A DNA stretch of 64,000 nucleotides from contig NZ_JAATIZ010000001.1 of assembly GCF_011927625.1 (NCBI RefSeq), forward strand, positions 310,001 through 374,000, read 5' to 3'. The first letter of the stretch is position 1, and every line of letters starts with the position of its first letter. Both the position numbers and the translations under genes were made by a program. The notes beneath the pieces are model-generated. The model ran no database searches, was not told where the DNA came from, and saw nothing but the letters and a program-made list of their open reading frames with translations. Source of the DNA: Paenalcaligenes hominis (GTDB taxonomy: Bacteria; Pseudomonadota; Gammaproteobacteria; Burkholderiales; Burkholderiaceae_B). Of this stretch, positions 44,324-53,522 are shown one piece after another.

Positions 44324-44452
44324 ACTTGTAAACGATCAACAGCAAGTCCCCAGCCATCCTCAGCCTGACGCATTGCTAGCTCGCAACGATCAGGCAGCCA
44401 TTGGGTAGATGCGACTAGTGTCTTGTGCTGTGTGCCTTACTCCTCCCGCTGC

Positions 44453-44700
44453 CCGTCTCAGATAACACTCTCACTAGGCAGTGCTCGCTCACTACGTTCG
44501 CTCCGCGCTGAACCGTTCGAGCGTTATTCTGAGGTGGGCTGAAGAGGGACTAACTTGAATCAGAGCGTAACACCGATGGTAAAGTGCTATATTCTTAGCC
44601 TGTGCGTCATGAACAACGATGAGCGATTCAGCGCGGAGCGAGCGCAGCGAGCGAGCACTGCCAAGCGAATCGATGATCATGAAAGCACAGAGCAAAACAG
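44453..44700 (+). repeat. Tandem structured repeat, copy 2
   Basis: The inverted-repeat arms are at 44477-44512 and 44627-44662. Arms and outer flanks (CGTCTCAGATAACACTCTCA before, AAGCGAATCGATGATCATGA after) are nearly identical to copy 1, while the central part differs in several places. Confidence 0.8.
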
Positions 44701-44799
44701 AATAGCCATCTGCTGAAAGTAAAACTGTCCAATGAAAGCACAGAGCAAGACAGGACTGTAAACGATTAATAGCAAAACAGTAACAACGAGCCCCCACGC

Positions 44800-46845
44800 G
44801 TGAAGTACATCTACTCCTCCAAAGCCCTACGTAAGCTGCCCTTCCTAACCGAATTTTTAGCCGACCTAGACCACCTAGGCCCTACCATCGTACTAGGCTG
44901 GGGACAGCGCCCCACGACGGTCAAAGCGCGAGCGTATGCGCGCAAACATGGCTTACCGTATGTTGCGCTAGAAGACGGCTTTTTGCGTTCGGTAGACTTA
45001 GGCGTGAACGGGGCGGCGCCCTTGTCCATGGTGGTGGATGAGATAGGTATTTATTACGATGCGCGTCACCCATCAAAATTAGAACAGCTCATTGCGCAAA
45101 CGCGGGCGGAGGATCACGAGCTAAAACGCCAGGCTCAAACGGCACAAGCGTATTTGGTGCAGCACCAGCTTTCTAAATACAACCATGCGCCAGCCATGGC
45201 GTTACCTGCCTTGCCGGCTGACTTCACCCACCGCGTGCTCGTGGTAGATCAAACACGGGGTGATATGTCGGTGGTGAACGGGGGCGGTGAAGACGGGGTC
45301 GTCGCCATGCTAGACGCCGCGCTCCATGACCATCCCACCGCGCAAATCATAGTAAAAACGCACCCCGATGTGCTGACGGGTAAAAAGCAGGGCTACTTAA
45401 CAGATCACCCATTATTAGCGCACCCACGCGTTTTAATTTGGGCTAAAGACTGCGCCCCGTTGCCGTTGTTGTCCCAAGTGGATCACGTGTATGTGTACAC
45501 CTCTCAAATGGGCTTTGAGGCCTTAATGCTGGACAAGCCCGTGCAGTGCTTTGGGCTGCCGTGGTATGCGGGGTGGGGCGTCACGCGCGACCGACACCCC
45601 GATCACCAGCTGCTGCAAGCGCGTCGCCCTACGCCTAAAGCGGTATGGCAGCTCTTTGCGGCGGCGTATTTGCAGTACGTGCGCTACCTGCATCCTGATT
45701 TAGGTTGTGCTGGCACCATTATGGACGTGATGCCATGGCTAGTGCGCAATAGAGATGCGGCGCAACAGCTGAGCGGAACGCTATATTGCATCGGCATGAG
45801 TTTTTGGAAGCAGGCCACGGTTAGGCCTTTTTTGCGTGCGCACACCAATCGGCTCGTGTTTGTGCCGTCATTGGCTAAATTGAATCGTATGACATTGGCC
45901 GCTGATGCCAAGCTAGTGACATGGGGCAGTCGCGACCTCATGCAGGCGCAGCAGTTGGCACAGCAAAAAAACCTCCCACATTGGCGGATGGAGGACGGAT
46001 TTGTACGCTCGGTGGGCTTAGGGTCCGATTTATTCCGACCTTTGTCGTTGGTGGTGGATCGTTCCGGCATGTACTACGATCCCCATTCCCAAAGTGATCT
46101 AGAGCAGATGCTATTGCAGGGACAATGGACAGCAGCCCAAGAGCAACACGCCTTGGATTACATCACCGCCTTTACCCAAAAAGGCCTTAGTAAATACAAC
46201 TTAGGTGGGCAAAGCATCCAAGTCACTAATCAGTCCAAACGTATTGTGTTGATCCCGGGGCAGGTCGAGGACGATGCCTCGGTGCAATATGGCTCGCCAG
46301 TGATCCAAACCAACGCCCAGCTTATTACGGCAGTGCGCCAGCAGTGTCCTGATGCCTACATCATTTATAAACCTCACCCTGATGTCGTAGTGGGCAATCG
46401 CAAAGGGCATGTGCCGCCCGAAGTGCTCGCGCACCAGGTGGATCACGTGGTGGTTAATGCCAATATTGTGGAGTGTTTGCGGTTGGCCGACGAAGTCCAC
46501 ACGATGACGTCGTTAACGGGCTTCGAGGCGTTGTTACACGGTAAAGTCGTGCATTGCTATGGCGGGCCCTTTTATGCGGGATGGGGGCTGACATACGACC
46601 ATTACGCCTTGCCGCATCGGCAGCGTAAGCTAAGCCTAGCTCAGCTGGTGTACACCACCATTTTTCAGTATCCCCGTTACAGCATGCCATGTAAAATTGG
46701 CACAAGCGGCTTTGCAGCACCCGAGTCGGTGTTGGCTTGGCTAAGTCAGCAGGCGGATCAACAAAAAAATAGCGCTGCAGCGCCGGGGTGGTTTAATAAT
46801 AAAAAACGCAAAGCAACTGCACTATGGCAGTTGCTTCGTAGCTAA
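44800..46845 (+). CDS. kpsC: Capsule beta-Kdo transferase KpsC (LipA)
   Basis: 681 residues from a GTG at 44800 with only a weak binding site. Two homologous halves are visible: GWGQRPTTVKARAYARKHGL / EDGFLRSVDLGVNG in the first and WGSRDLMQAQQLAQQKNLPH / EDGFVRSVGLGSDLF in the second. KpsC is known as a dual beta-Kdo transferase building the poly-Kdo linker between phospholipid and group 2 capsule. Each half also ends with PFYAGWG or PWYAGWG motifs. It acts at the inner membrane with KpsS, which is not in the window. It lies about 3.7 kb from the main capsule block, behind the repeat region, and converges on the next gene. Confidence 0.93.
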   Translation: MKYIYSSKALRKLPFLTEFLADLDHLGPTIVLGWGQRPTTVKARAYARKHGLPYVALEDGFLRSVDLGVNGAAPLSMVVDEIGIYYDARHPSKLEQLIAQTRAEDHELKRQAQTAQAYLVQHQLSKYNHAPAMALPALPADFTHRVLVVDQTRGDMSVVNGGGEDGVVAMLDAALHDHPTAQIIVKTHPDVLTGKKQGYLTDHPLLAHPRVLIWAKDCAPLPLLSQVDHVYVYTSQMGFEALMLDKPVQCFGLPWYAGWGVTRDRHPDHQLLQARRPTPKAVWQLFAAAYLQYVRYLHPDLGCAGTIMDVMPWLVRNRDAAQQLSGTLYCIGMSFWKQATVRPFLRAHTNRLVFVPSLAKLNRMTLAADAKLVTWGSRDLMQAQQLAQQKNLPHWRMEDGFVRSVGLGSDLFRPLSLVVDRSGMYYDPHSQSDLEQMLLQGQWTAAQEQHALDYITAFTQKGLSKYNLGGQSIQVTNQSKRIVLIPGQVEDDASVQYGSPVIQTNAQLITAVRQQCPDAYIIYKPHPDVVVGNRKGHVPPEVLAHQVDHVVVNANIVECLRLADEVHTMTSLTGFEALLHGKVVHCYGGPFYAGWGLTYDHYALPHRQRKLSLAQLVYTTIFQYPRYSMPCKIGTSGFAAPESVLAWLSQQADQQKNSAAAPGWFNNKKRKATALWQLLRS

Positions 46846-46856
46846 ATGAAAACGCG

Positions 46857-47669
46857 TTACAGACCGGTGTTGGACTGCACCACCATATCTAACACATACG
46901 CATCCGTTGCGCTGCCAGCCGGCGCGTTCGGGATGGCATAGCGTTTAGTGCGAACAATAGTCCCTACGCCATTAACATGTTCGTAACCCTCGATCGCATT
47001 AGGTTGGAATAAGATCCAATCGCCAGTACCCGTAGCGACGCCGTTTTGGTCATAATGTACTGGGCGTACTTTTAAACACATATTGCCGCTTTGGGGGCAC
47101 ATCTCGGGGGTGGGCGAAACCTCGAGGAAAACCATTTCTGCTTGGCCACCGTATTTAGCTTCGTTGGTTTGTTTCCCAGCAAAACTCCAAATTTGCCCGT
47201 TGTCAAAGTGTAGGCTAAGCACAGGGGCGGGGGCGTCTTGGGCTGTTTGGTCGGTCGTGGCTAAAGACCAGGTGCTAGCAGTAGGTAATAGGCGAGCGAC
47301 CTCTTGCTCGTATTGCATTAACTCGGGGTCATTACACATTTTCATAGTGCCTACCACCTGTGAAAAGGCAATGCTGTTTTCCTGTAGGTTGTACGACGCG
47401 TTTAGGTTATTACATAGGTTTTGTAACGCCACCACATCATCTAAGAAAGTCAGCGTCAATGGGTGGTCAAGGGTCTTGCCTACATTTTTACTGGCGCCAT
47501 CTGGCTCCACCACATTTACTAAATCCCAGTGATACGCTTGAATAGTCTCGGCAGGACTTAGCGTGACTTTTTTTCCTGAGTCAGTCATTACAGTCGTAGA
47601 GGGAGCGCTGCAAGCGGCAAGCCCGGCGGTAGCAAATGCTGCGGTTAAAAAAGTTAATTTGCGTTTCAT
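46857..47669 (-). CDS. META and DUF4377-domain lipoprotein
   Basis: A 270-residue outer-envelope lipoprotein. The signal TAAFATAGLAAC puts lipid on Cys19. About residues 35-135 resemble the META/HslJ beta fold (IQAYHWDLVNVVEPDG, LTLTFLDDVVALQNLCN, FSQVVGTMKMCNDPELM). About 170-265 fits DUF4377 (EMVFLEVSPTPEMCPQSGNM, CLKVR, NAIEGYEHVNGVG, YVLDMVVQSN). HslJ-like proteins are linked to heat and antibiotic stress. It ends 11 bases from convergent kpsC. Confidence 0.85.
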   Translation of the reverse strand: MKRKLTFLTAAFATAGLAACSAPSTTVMTDSGKKVTLSPAETIQAYHWDLVNVVEPDGASKNVGKTLDHPLTLTFLDDVVALQNLCNNLNASYNLQENSIAFSQVVGTMKMCNDPELMQYEQEVARLLPTASTWSLATTDQTAQDAPAPVLSLHFDNGQIWSFAGKQTNEAKYGGQAEMVFLEVSPTPEMCPQSGNMCLKVRPVHYDQNGVATGTGDWILFQPNAIEGYEHVNGVGTIVRTKRYAIPNAPAGSATDAYVLDMVVQSNTGL

Positions 47670-47943
47670 AGCATGTCCTTATGGGTTTGTAACCACTTCA
47701 TTTTCCAAGGGCTAGCGCTGAAAAGCAATGTAACTTGACGCTTTTTAAAGGTCAGATTCCATCTAAATGTAACAAGTCAAGCCAGCGATTTAAAAATAAA
47801 ACGCGCATTCAAGTGCTTAGACGCCGCCTTGCAAGACGTACTTCGTAACCCTTGCTTGCATTTTAAGCGGATAGGTTTTTATCAAAGCGTATAGTGGATT
47901 GAGATGGACTTCGTTATTCGCAGCACACATTAGGAGAGCATAC

Positions 47944-48471
47944 ATGAGCACAAATCCTATATCTGGTGAGCAGTCTAATACTAAATTTCTGGCCGTCTTT
48001 GACACCCAATCGGAGTTAGAGCAATGTAAAACCGCGTTGGAGCAGACGGGCTATGATCCAAACCAGATCACGGTCGTGGCCCCTCATGACCGGCGTTACA
48101 GCCGAAAGATCGAACCCGAGTCCAAGGGCATTTTTCAGACCGCGATTCGAGCCCATACGTTATTTGGGATCCTTGGTTTCCTAGTGGGGTTGGGGCTGTG
48201 GGCAGGGTTGTACTGGTCTGGCATCCCGATGATTGTGTCATCGCCCGTTGTTAGTGTGATCCCTTTCTTATTTGTGTTTACCAGTGGCGGTTTATTGCTA
48301 GGTGGCTTTTTAACCTTGCGCCCTGACCACCTTATGGTGATCCAAGGCGTGAAAGAGGCCAAGCGCCAAGGGCGTTGGTCGCTGATTGTGCACTCGCGCA
48401 ATGCCACACAAACCGTACAGGTCGAGGAATGGTTTAAAACCGCGAATATCTCTGCAGTACGCAGCTTGTGA
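47944..48471 (+). CDS. DUF1269/general-stress-type membrane protein
   Basis: About 175 residues from the ATG at 47944 (AGGAGAG upstream; an earlier start adds 15 atypical residues). The N-terminal 80 residues form a soluble ferredoxin-like domain (FLAVFDTQSELEQCKTALEQ), then two hydrophobic segments (LFGILGFLVGLGLWAGLYW, VVSVIPFLFVFTSGGLLLGG), then a second soluble strand-rich part. The layout is like the DUF1269/YtxH-type stress membrane proteins. Function is unknown; it converges on the next gene. Confidence 0.7.
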   Translation: MSTNPISGEQSNTKFLAVFDTQSELEQCKTALEQTGYDPNQITVVAPHDRRYSRKIEPESKGIFQTAIRAHTLFGILGFLVGLGLWAGLYWSGIPMIVSSPVVSVIPFLFVFTSGGLLLGGFLTLRPDHLMVIQGVKEAKRQGRWSLIVHSRNATQTVQVEEWFKTANISAVRSL

Positions 48472-48520
48472 TATTCCTGGCCTAAACAATAGGTCGTTCC
48501 GCGTTTTCCGATGCAGGCAG

Positions 48521-49003
48521 CTAGTCGGCAGCGCGGGGCAGATATTGTCGCAAAATAGCAATAAAAATCAGGGGGATTAGGTTAAAGCCCAGTTGGTATA
48601 GATCCAACGTGGGAAACCATTTAAATACCCCTGCGTACCCCCAACGAAAAAGAATGTCTGCCCCGTAGTTATCTGGCTCTAGGCGAATCAACGGCACAAT
48701 ACCTAGACCAATAATACTGTGGTAGGAAATTAAGGCAGAGCTAAACACAGGGACACTGGTCCACGATAGCCAATAAAGCCATTCAGCCCCTTTGGGGTCG
48801 TTTTTCCAGAACATCACCGACCCGCCAATGGCGACTAGGTTTTGAAAAACTAACAAACCAAACAACGTCAACGCTAACCAACTGGTGGTAAACAAGCCCA
48901 ATTGAGGCAGTAAATAATACAAGCCTACCCAGCCACCTACAAAATAAATTAAGCAAACCAGTTGACGCAAGCGTACAGACAAAGAAGAGGTTGAAGAGGC
49001 CAT
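48521..49003 (-). CDS. Hypothetical multi-pass membrane protein
   Basis: About 160 residues from the ATG at 49003 (an upstream in-frame ATG adds ten residues). Four hydrophobic segments are visible: LVCLIYFVGGWVGLYYL, WLALTLFGLLVFQNLVAIGG, VPVFSSALISYHSIIGLGIV and LGFNLIPLIFIAILRQYL. A tryptophan-rich loop (KGAEWLYWLSWTS) joins them. I do not recognise the family. It ends in Arg-Ala-Ala-Asp and lies 50 bases from the convergent gene. Confidence 0.65.
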   Translation of the reverse strand: MASSTSSLSVRLRQLVCLIYFVGGWVGLYYLLPQLGLFTTSWLALTLFGLLVFQNLVAIGGSVMFWKNDPKGAEWLYWLSWTSVPVFSSALISYHSIIGLGIVPLIRLEPDNYGADILFRWGYAGVFKWFPTLDLYQLGFNLIPLIFIAILRQYLPRAAD

Positions 49004-49109
49004 AACACAAACCAAAGAGTGAATGATCCACAAAGCATACCTGCAACAGCTACGAAAAGGTAGCTGTGCCCAGCGATCTCTACCACCCGATGAACCTGTG
49101 CGACCACAG

Positions 49110-49188
49110 CGTGTGCATTAGGCCGAACACTCAATAGGTGCAGGTTCGCGCACTTTGATTGCCACCCAACGTGTGCATTAGGCCGAAC
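49110..49188. repeat. 19-base direct repeat covering the MFS stop codon
   Basis: CGTGTGCATTAGGCCGAAC occurs at 49110-49128 and again at 49170-49188, 60 bases apart. The second copy spans the last codons and stop of the efflux gene (49178). Preceding bases also match partly (ACCACAG/CCACCCAA), so a short local duplication of the gene end is likely. Confidence 0.75.
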
Positions 49189-50341
49189 GCGCTATGCGCC
49201 GCGCCCAACTGTGCATGGCGATGCCACCCAGGGCAAACAGTGCGCCCACGTAGGCCGTTGAGTCCCAACCTAGCCCTGCACTAATGGCCACACCACCCAG
49301 CCAGGCCCCTAAGGCATTGGCCGCATTAAACGCCGAATGGTTTAACGCAGCGGCCAAGGTCTGCGCCTCACCGGCTACATCCATCAAACGCGCTTGCAGG
49401 GCTGGGCCTAGCGCCACCAGCGTACCAATCAGTAAAATATTGATAGGGCCTAAAATGGGATGGTGCGAGGTCCAGTAAAAGGCGCTGAGTACCAACACCC
49501 CCCACCATAAAATACCGCGGATGGTTTTGCTTAAATGCCAGTCGGCTAATCTTGCACCGACCAAGTTACCAGCAATCATGCCCACGCCGAATAAGGCCAA
49601 CACCCAAGGAATGGTTTGCTCGCCTAGGCCAGCTAGTTGCATCATAGTGGGTTTTACATAGCTAAACACCGCAAACAGCCCCCCAAAACCAATCGCCCCA
49701 ATACCTAAAGTGATCCAGACCTGCTTATTTTTTAATGCAGTTAGCTCTAGCAAAGGACTGGCGTGGTCATTAGCCGGAATATAGGGTACGCAGCGCGCCA
49801 CCATTAAAAAGCTCAGCACACCAACCACGCCTACAAAAACAAAAGCAGCACGCCAGCTTAGCCACTGGCCTAACGCCGCTGCTAACGGCACCCCGATTAA
49901 GGTGGCTACCGTCAAACCCAGCATCACTAGTCCAATGGCCTGAGTGCGTTTGCCTTGGCCCACTAAATTAGCCGCTACCAAGGCTGCCACCCCAAAATAC
50001 GTCCCATGTGGAAAACCCGTCACAAAACGCGCCACCAACATACTGTGGTAAGTCGGCGCCATCGCACTCACAAAATTAGCCACAGCAAAAAACACCATGA
50101 GCCAGACTAAAAAACGACGCTGCGGAATACGTGCACCCAGCACAGCTAATAGCGGCGCGCCAATCACTACACCCAATGCGTAGGCACTGATTAAATGACC
50201 GGCTTGGGGAATACTGATAGCTAAATCTGAGGCCGCATCCGGCAACAGACCCATAATCACAAACTCGCCCGTACCAATACCAAAACCACCAAGGGCGAGG
50301 GCGAGGATGGCCCAAAACAACGAAAAGGGCTTAGAAGACAT
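49178..50341 (-). CDS. MFS efflux transporter (AraJ/YdhP type)
   Basis: About 387 residues from the ATG at 50341; a TTG at 50356 is less likely. Twelve predicted membrane segments. Typical DHA1 blocks are GGFGIGTGEFVIMGLLPDAA, YALGVVIGAPLLAVLGARIP and FPHGTYFGVAAL. It resembles arabinose/purine-efflux permeases (AraJ, PbuE, YdhP); the exported compound is not known. It is transcribed away from the capsule block, whose first gene starts 155 bases upstream, so the gap holds divergent promoters. Confidence 0.9.
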   Translation of the reverse strand: MSSKPFSLFWAILALALGGFGIGTGEFVIMGLLPDAASDLAISIPQAGHLISAYALGVVIGAPLLAVLGARIPQRRFLVWLMVFFAVANFVSAMAPTYHSMLVARFVTGFPHGTYFGVAALVAANLVGQGKRTQAIGLVMLGLTVATLIGVPLAAALGQWLSWRAAFVFVGVVGVLSFLMVARCVPYIPANDHASPLLELTALKNKQVWITLGIGAIGFGGLFAVFSYVKPTMMQLAGLGEQTIPWVLALFGVGMIAGNLVGARLADWHLSKTIRGILWWGVLVLSAFYWTSHHPILGPINILLIGTLVALGPALQARLMDVAGEAQTLAAALNHSAFNAANALGAWLGGVAISAGLGWDSTAYVGALFALGGIAMHSWARRIARSA

Positions 50342-50496
50342 AGATAGGCACTGCAATTAAGAAAAGGATAGAGGGGATTTGATACAAATAACACAACATG
50401 TACTTAGCTGTGGAGCTTTGGCTTCGGTTAGAATAGAATGTTGGCTTCTTTGCAGCTCTAAGTGTTTAGTCATTACGTAAATAAAGAAATTTTAAA

Positions 50497-51591
50497 ATGA
50501 AAATCAAAACCAAATCATTGTCACTTTTTATAATAATCGTGCCAATGATCATCGCAATTCTTTATTATGCTTTTTTTGCATCAAATCGATATGTGAGTTC
50601 GGCTCAAGTGGTAGTACGCCAAGCTGAAAGTAGCTCCCAAGCCAGTATTCCCGGGCTAGCACTGTTAATGAGCAGTATAGATCCTGTATCCCGCGAGGAA
50701 ACCTTGTACCTACGTGAATACATTACCTCGCCCGACATGCTGCAGTACCTAGAGCAAGAAAACCAATGGTCTGAACACTTTTCTGGGCGCTTAAACGACC
50801 CCATTTACTGGCTGAGTGCAGACGCCCCACTCGAGGACAGGGTGAAATTCTACCAGCGTTTAGTCAAAGCCACCTACGATGAAACCACCGGTTTGCTTTT
50901 AGTGGATGTTCAAGCCTTAACGCCCGAATTTGCGGAAAGTACATTGAAACTGATTTTGGAAAAAAGTGAACGTTTTGTAAATGAAATATCACAAAAAATT
51001 GCAAAAGATCAATTAAACTTTGCGGAAAATGAATTAGTCGATGCTACGAATCGGTACGAAGAAAGTAAAGTAGCCATGTTATCATTTCAACGCCGCAGCA
51101 ATCTACTGAATGCAGAGGCCACGGCCATCTCGCGCGCTACCATCATTGCCAATCTCGAGTCCGAGATTGTGAAAGAAAATGCCCGCCTAAAAACGCTAAC
51201 AGCCACTCTAGACGGCAGCTCGCCACAGGTGCGTGCGCAACGCAGTCGTATCCGCGCCCTAGAGCAGCAGTTGCAGGCAGAAAACCAGCGCTTAATTTCA
51301 GCCGGGGCGGGCGATAAATTAAACGTGGTGGCAGCCGAATACCGTCGCCATGAAATTGATGTGGCTATTGCCGAGGAATTTTATAAAACCAGCATAGCCG
51401 TAGTAGAAAATGCCAAACTCGAGGCCAGTAAAAAAATACGCAGCTTAGTTAGCGTGGTGCAGCCCAATATGCCGGAAGACCCCGTCTACCCACGCCGCAT
51501 TTATAACCTAATTACTATCTTTATTGCCTTGTGTTTGCTGTATGGCATTACACGATTTGTTTTGGCCTCTATCGAAGATCACCGAGAGTAA
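50497..51591 (+). CDS. kpsE: Capsule export inner-membrane protein (KpsE/CtrB/BexC)
   Basis: A 364-residue polysaccharide co-polymerase family protein. An N-terminal membrane segment (LSLFIIIVPMIIAILYYAFF) and a C-terminal one (YNLITIFIALCLLYGITRFV) bracket a periplasmic domain with long coiled helices (about 160-320). The VYPRRIYN segment before TM2 is typical. It links the ABC transporter with the outer-membrane channel. First gene of the main capsule block; next gene begins 4 bases after its stop. Confidence 0.92.
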   Translation: MKIKTKSLSLFIIIVPMIIAILYYAFFASNRYVSSAQVVVRQAESSSQASIPGLALLMSSIDPVSREETLYLREYITSPDMLQYLEQENQWSEHFSGRLNDPIYWLSADAPLEDRVKFYQRLVKATYDETTGLLLVDVQALTPEFAESTLKLILEKSERFVNEISQKIAKDQLNFAENELVDATNRYEESKVAMLSFQRRSNLLNAEATAISRATIIANLESEIVKENARLKTLTATLDGSSPQVRAQRSRIRALEQQLQAENQRLISAGAGDKLNVVAAEYRRHEIDVAIAEEFYKTSIAVVENAKLEASKKIRSLVSVVQPNMPEDPVYPRRIYNLITIFIALCLLYGITRFVLASIEDHRE

Positions 51592-51594
51592 AAC

Positions 51595-52710
51595 ATGAAA
51601 TCCCTAACCATTAAGTTGATTGGATCGATAGCCTTGGCAACGGCGTTAAGCGGATGTGCCAGCAGTATTTTTTCAGGGGCTGGCCCAACCAAAAGTACAA
51701 TAACAAGCGATGCCGCCGCAGAAGACGCCAATTACCGCTTAGTCAGCCTGTCAGCGCAAACCATTGCGCCGTACATGCGCCCAGCGTTGCCCACACCACG
51801 TCCCGAGGTCTCTGCAACCGCCTTGCCCGAGCTCACTTTAGTGACCGGCGATGTACTGAAAGTCATGATGGCCGACAGTGCGGAAGAAGGGGCCTTGTTT
51901 GCGCCATTGGCAGTAGGTGGGACGGTATTTGACGCAGTACGTGTCAATGCAAAAGGCATGATTTCATTGCCTTATGCCGGGCGTATCAAGGTCAGCGGTC
52001 TAAGCCTAACGCAAACCGAAGACCTCATCCTGAAAAAAATCGCGCGCTATACCACCTCTCCTCAGGTCCATGTAAGCTTAGTGGGTGATTTAGCGGGCTC
52101 AGTCTTGGTGGCTGGCGACGTGAACAAACCAGGCCGATTTTCCACCTTGCAGGGGCCATTAACCCTGCTAGACGCCATCAATGAAGCCGGCGGTCCCAAA
52201 CTCGAGCCGTATTTAGTGGATGTGGTGGTGCGCACCGGTAAAACAGCGCAACGCTTTAGCTACCAAGAATTACTCAATGGTCTTAACCAACCTGTGCCAC
52301 CCAATGCGGAAATTGTGGTCGAACGCGCACGTAAACGCTTTGTGGCCATGGGCGCCGTCAACACCCCGGGTTTGCACGATTTCCCATCCCAAAGCCCCAG
52401 CTTGCTCGAGGTATTGGGCAGTGTAGGGGGCTTGAACGAGGCCAAGGCTGACGCACGTGGTGTGTTTATCTTCCGCCTACCAGAAAGTATTGCCTACGAC
52501 AGCGAAAGCAATCGCGTCGTGTCCGAGGTAAAACCATTGGTGTTTCATCTCGACATGCGCGACCCCACCGCTATGTTCCTAGCGCGCCAGTTCCTCGTTC
52601 ACCCCGAAGACGCCGTGTACGTCACCAATGCCCATGCGTATGAGTTCCAAAAACTGATCTCGCCCATTATTCAGGTGTTGGTCTTAGGTAGAACGGTTGG
52701 GAATCTGTAA
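51595..52710 (+). CDS. kpsD: Capsule export outer-membrane lipoprotein (CtrA/BexD/KpsD type)
   Basis: 371 residues with lipobox ALSGCASS (Cys20). A polysaccharide-export domain follows (LVTGDVLKVMMADSAEEGAL, GMISLPYAGRIKVSGLSLTQTE in part) with SLBB repeats (VLVAGDVNKPGRFSTLQGPL, FVAMGAVNTPGLHDFPSQSP). Length is like CtrA/BexD (about 390), shorter than E. coli KpsD. It forms the outer-membrane channel of the Wza-like OPX family. It ends overlapping kpsM by one base (TAATG). Confidence 0.92.
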   Translation: MKSLTIKLIGSIALATALSGCASSIFSGAGPTKSTITSDAAAEDANYRLVSLSAQTIAPYMRPALPTPRPEVSATALPELTLVTGDVLKVMMADSAEEGALFAPLAVGGTVFDAVRVNAKGMISLPYAGRIKVSGLSLTQTEDLILKKIARYTTSPQVHVSLVGDLAGSVLVAGDVNKPGRFSTLQGPLTLLDAINEAGGPKLEPYLVDVVVRTGKTAQRFSYQELLNGLNQPVPPNAEIVVERARKRFVAMGAVNTPGLHDFPSQSPSLLEVLGSVGGLNEAKADARGVFIFRLPESIAYDSESNRVVSEVKPLVFHLDMRDPTAMFLARQFLVHPEDAVYVTNAHAYEFQKLISPIIQVLVLGRTVGNL

Positions 52711-53510
52711 TGAATGCTGTAAGCCGTACTAAACGCAGCTCATGGCAAATTACTAAAGCCGTTATCTTTGCACTAATGCTAAGAGAGTTCCAGACGCGCT
52801 TTGGTAGCCGACGTATGGGCGCGTTTTGGGTTTTGTTCGAGCCGATGATACACATCGCTTTTATGATGTTTATGTTCACGGTAATTCGGCTACGAACAGT
52901 TCCGGGTATGGATTTTCCTGTGTGGTTATTAACAGGGATTGTGCCGTTTTTTTTAATGCGCAATATTGCTTTGCGCTTTATGGATACGGTTTCAGCTAAC
53001 CGAGCGCTTTTCGCATATCCTAATATAAAAATCTTTGATACCTTTGTAGCGCGGCTTTTGGTCGAGCTCATGATTTACTCGGCGGTATATGCCATTTTAG
53101 TTTTTATATTGGGCTTTTGGTTTGGCTATGACGTAAGTGTGGCGTACCCTTTGCGGTGGATTGCTAGTTTAGCGATAGGCATTTTGTTTGCATTTTCATT
53201 AGGCATGTTTTTTTGTGTGATTGTGCAGGTCATGCCAAATTCGGCTACTTTTATTCGATTACTCTTTATGCCGTTGTATTTTATATCGGGTGTGATCTTT
53301 CCTATTTGGAGTTTGCCGCAGCAGTTTTTACCATGGCTGTTGTGGAATCCCTTTCTACACATTATTGATAACATCCGTACCAGTGTATTTTTAATGCATC
53401 CAGAAACACCCGGCATTAGTTATAGCTATCCCATTTCTGTAACAATAATTATGTTATTTTTGGCCTTAGGTCTTTATAGGGTACGTAAAGATTATTTATT
53501 AAGCCGTTAA
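52710..53510 (+). CDS. kpsM: Capsule ABC transporter permease KpsM/CtrC
   Basis: A 266-residue ABC-2 type permease with six hydrophobic segments. Family motifs are LMLREFQTRFGSRRMGAFWV near the N-terminus and MPLYFISGVIFPIWSLPQQF near TM5. It moves the finished lipid-linked capsule across the inner membrane with KpsT. Codon use is AT-richer than in kpsD. Unusually, the partner ATPase gene is not next but four genes further on. Confidence 0.94.
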   Translation: MNAVSRTKRSSWQITKAVIFALMLREFQTRFGSRRMGAFWVLFEPMIHIAFMMFMFTVIRLRTVPGMDFPVWLLTGIVPFFLMRNIALRFMDTVSANRALFAYPNIKIFDTFVARLLVELMIYSAVYAILVFILGFWFGYDVSVAYPLRWIASLAIGILFAFSLGMFFCVIVQVMPNSATFIRLLFMPLYFISGVIFPIWSLPQQFLPWLLWNPFLHIIDNIRTSVFLMHPETPGISYSYPISVTIIMLFLALGLYRVRKDYLLSR

Positions 53511-53522
53511 GGTCTTGGTTTA

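Larger units (their letters stand above)
43954..44799. other. Non-coding region with duplicated structured repeats
   Basis: An 846-base region with no supported gene. It is dominated by two copies of a repeat of about 250 bases, each with 36-base inverted-repeat arms. A third short piece (44732-44776) repeats the tail of the unit (ATGAAAGCACAGAGCAA...CTGTAAACGATTA). A shared entry segment, GTCTTGTGCTGTGTGCCTTA, occurs at 43984 and 44420. The kpsC promoter must lie in or just after this region. Confidence 0.8.

Noticed and set aside
44101-44662. CRISPR-like array
   Set aside because: Only two long copies with internal inverted arms; spacing and unit size do not fit short direct repeats with unique spacers.
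44492-44797. 101-codon minus-strand frame in the second repeat
   Set aside because: It is created by the repeat arm sequence, is not kept in the same form in copy 1, and has no ribosome binding site.
47083-47532. 149-codon plus-strand open frame
   Set aside because: It lies fully antisense to the META/DUF4377 lipoprotein gene, whose domains are clear; the frame has no recognisable domain.
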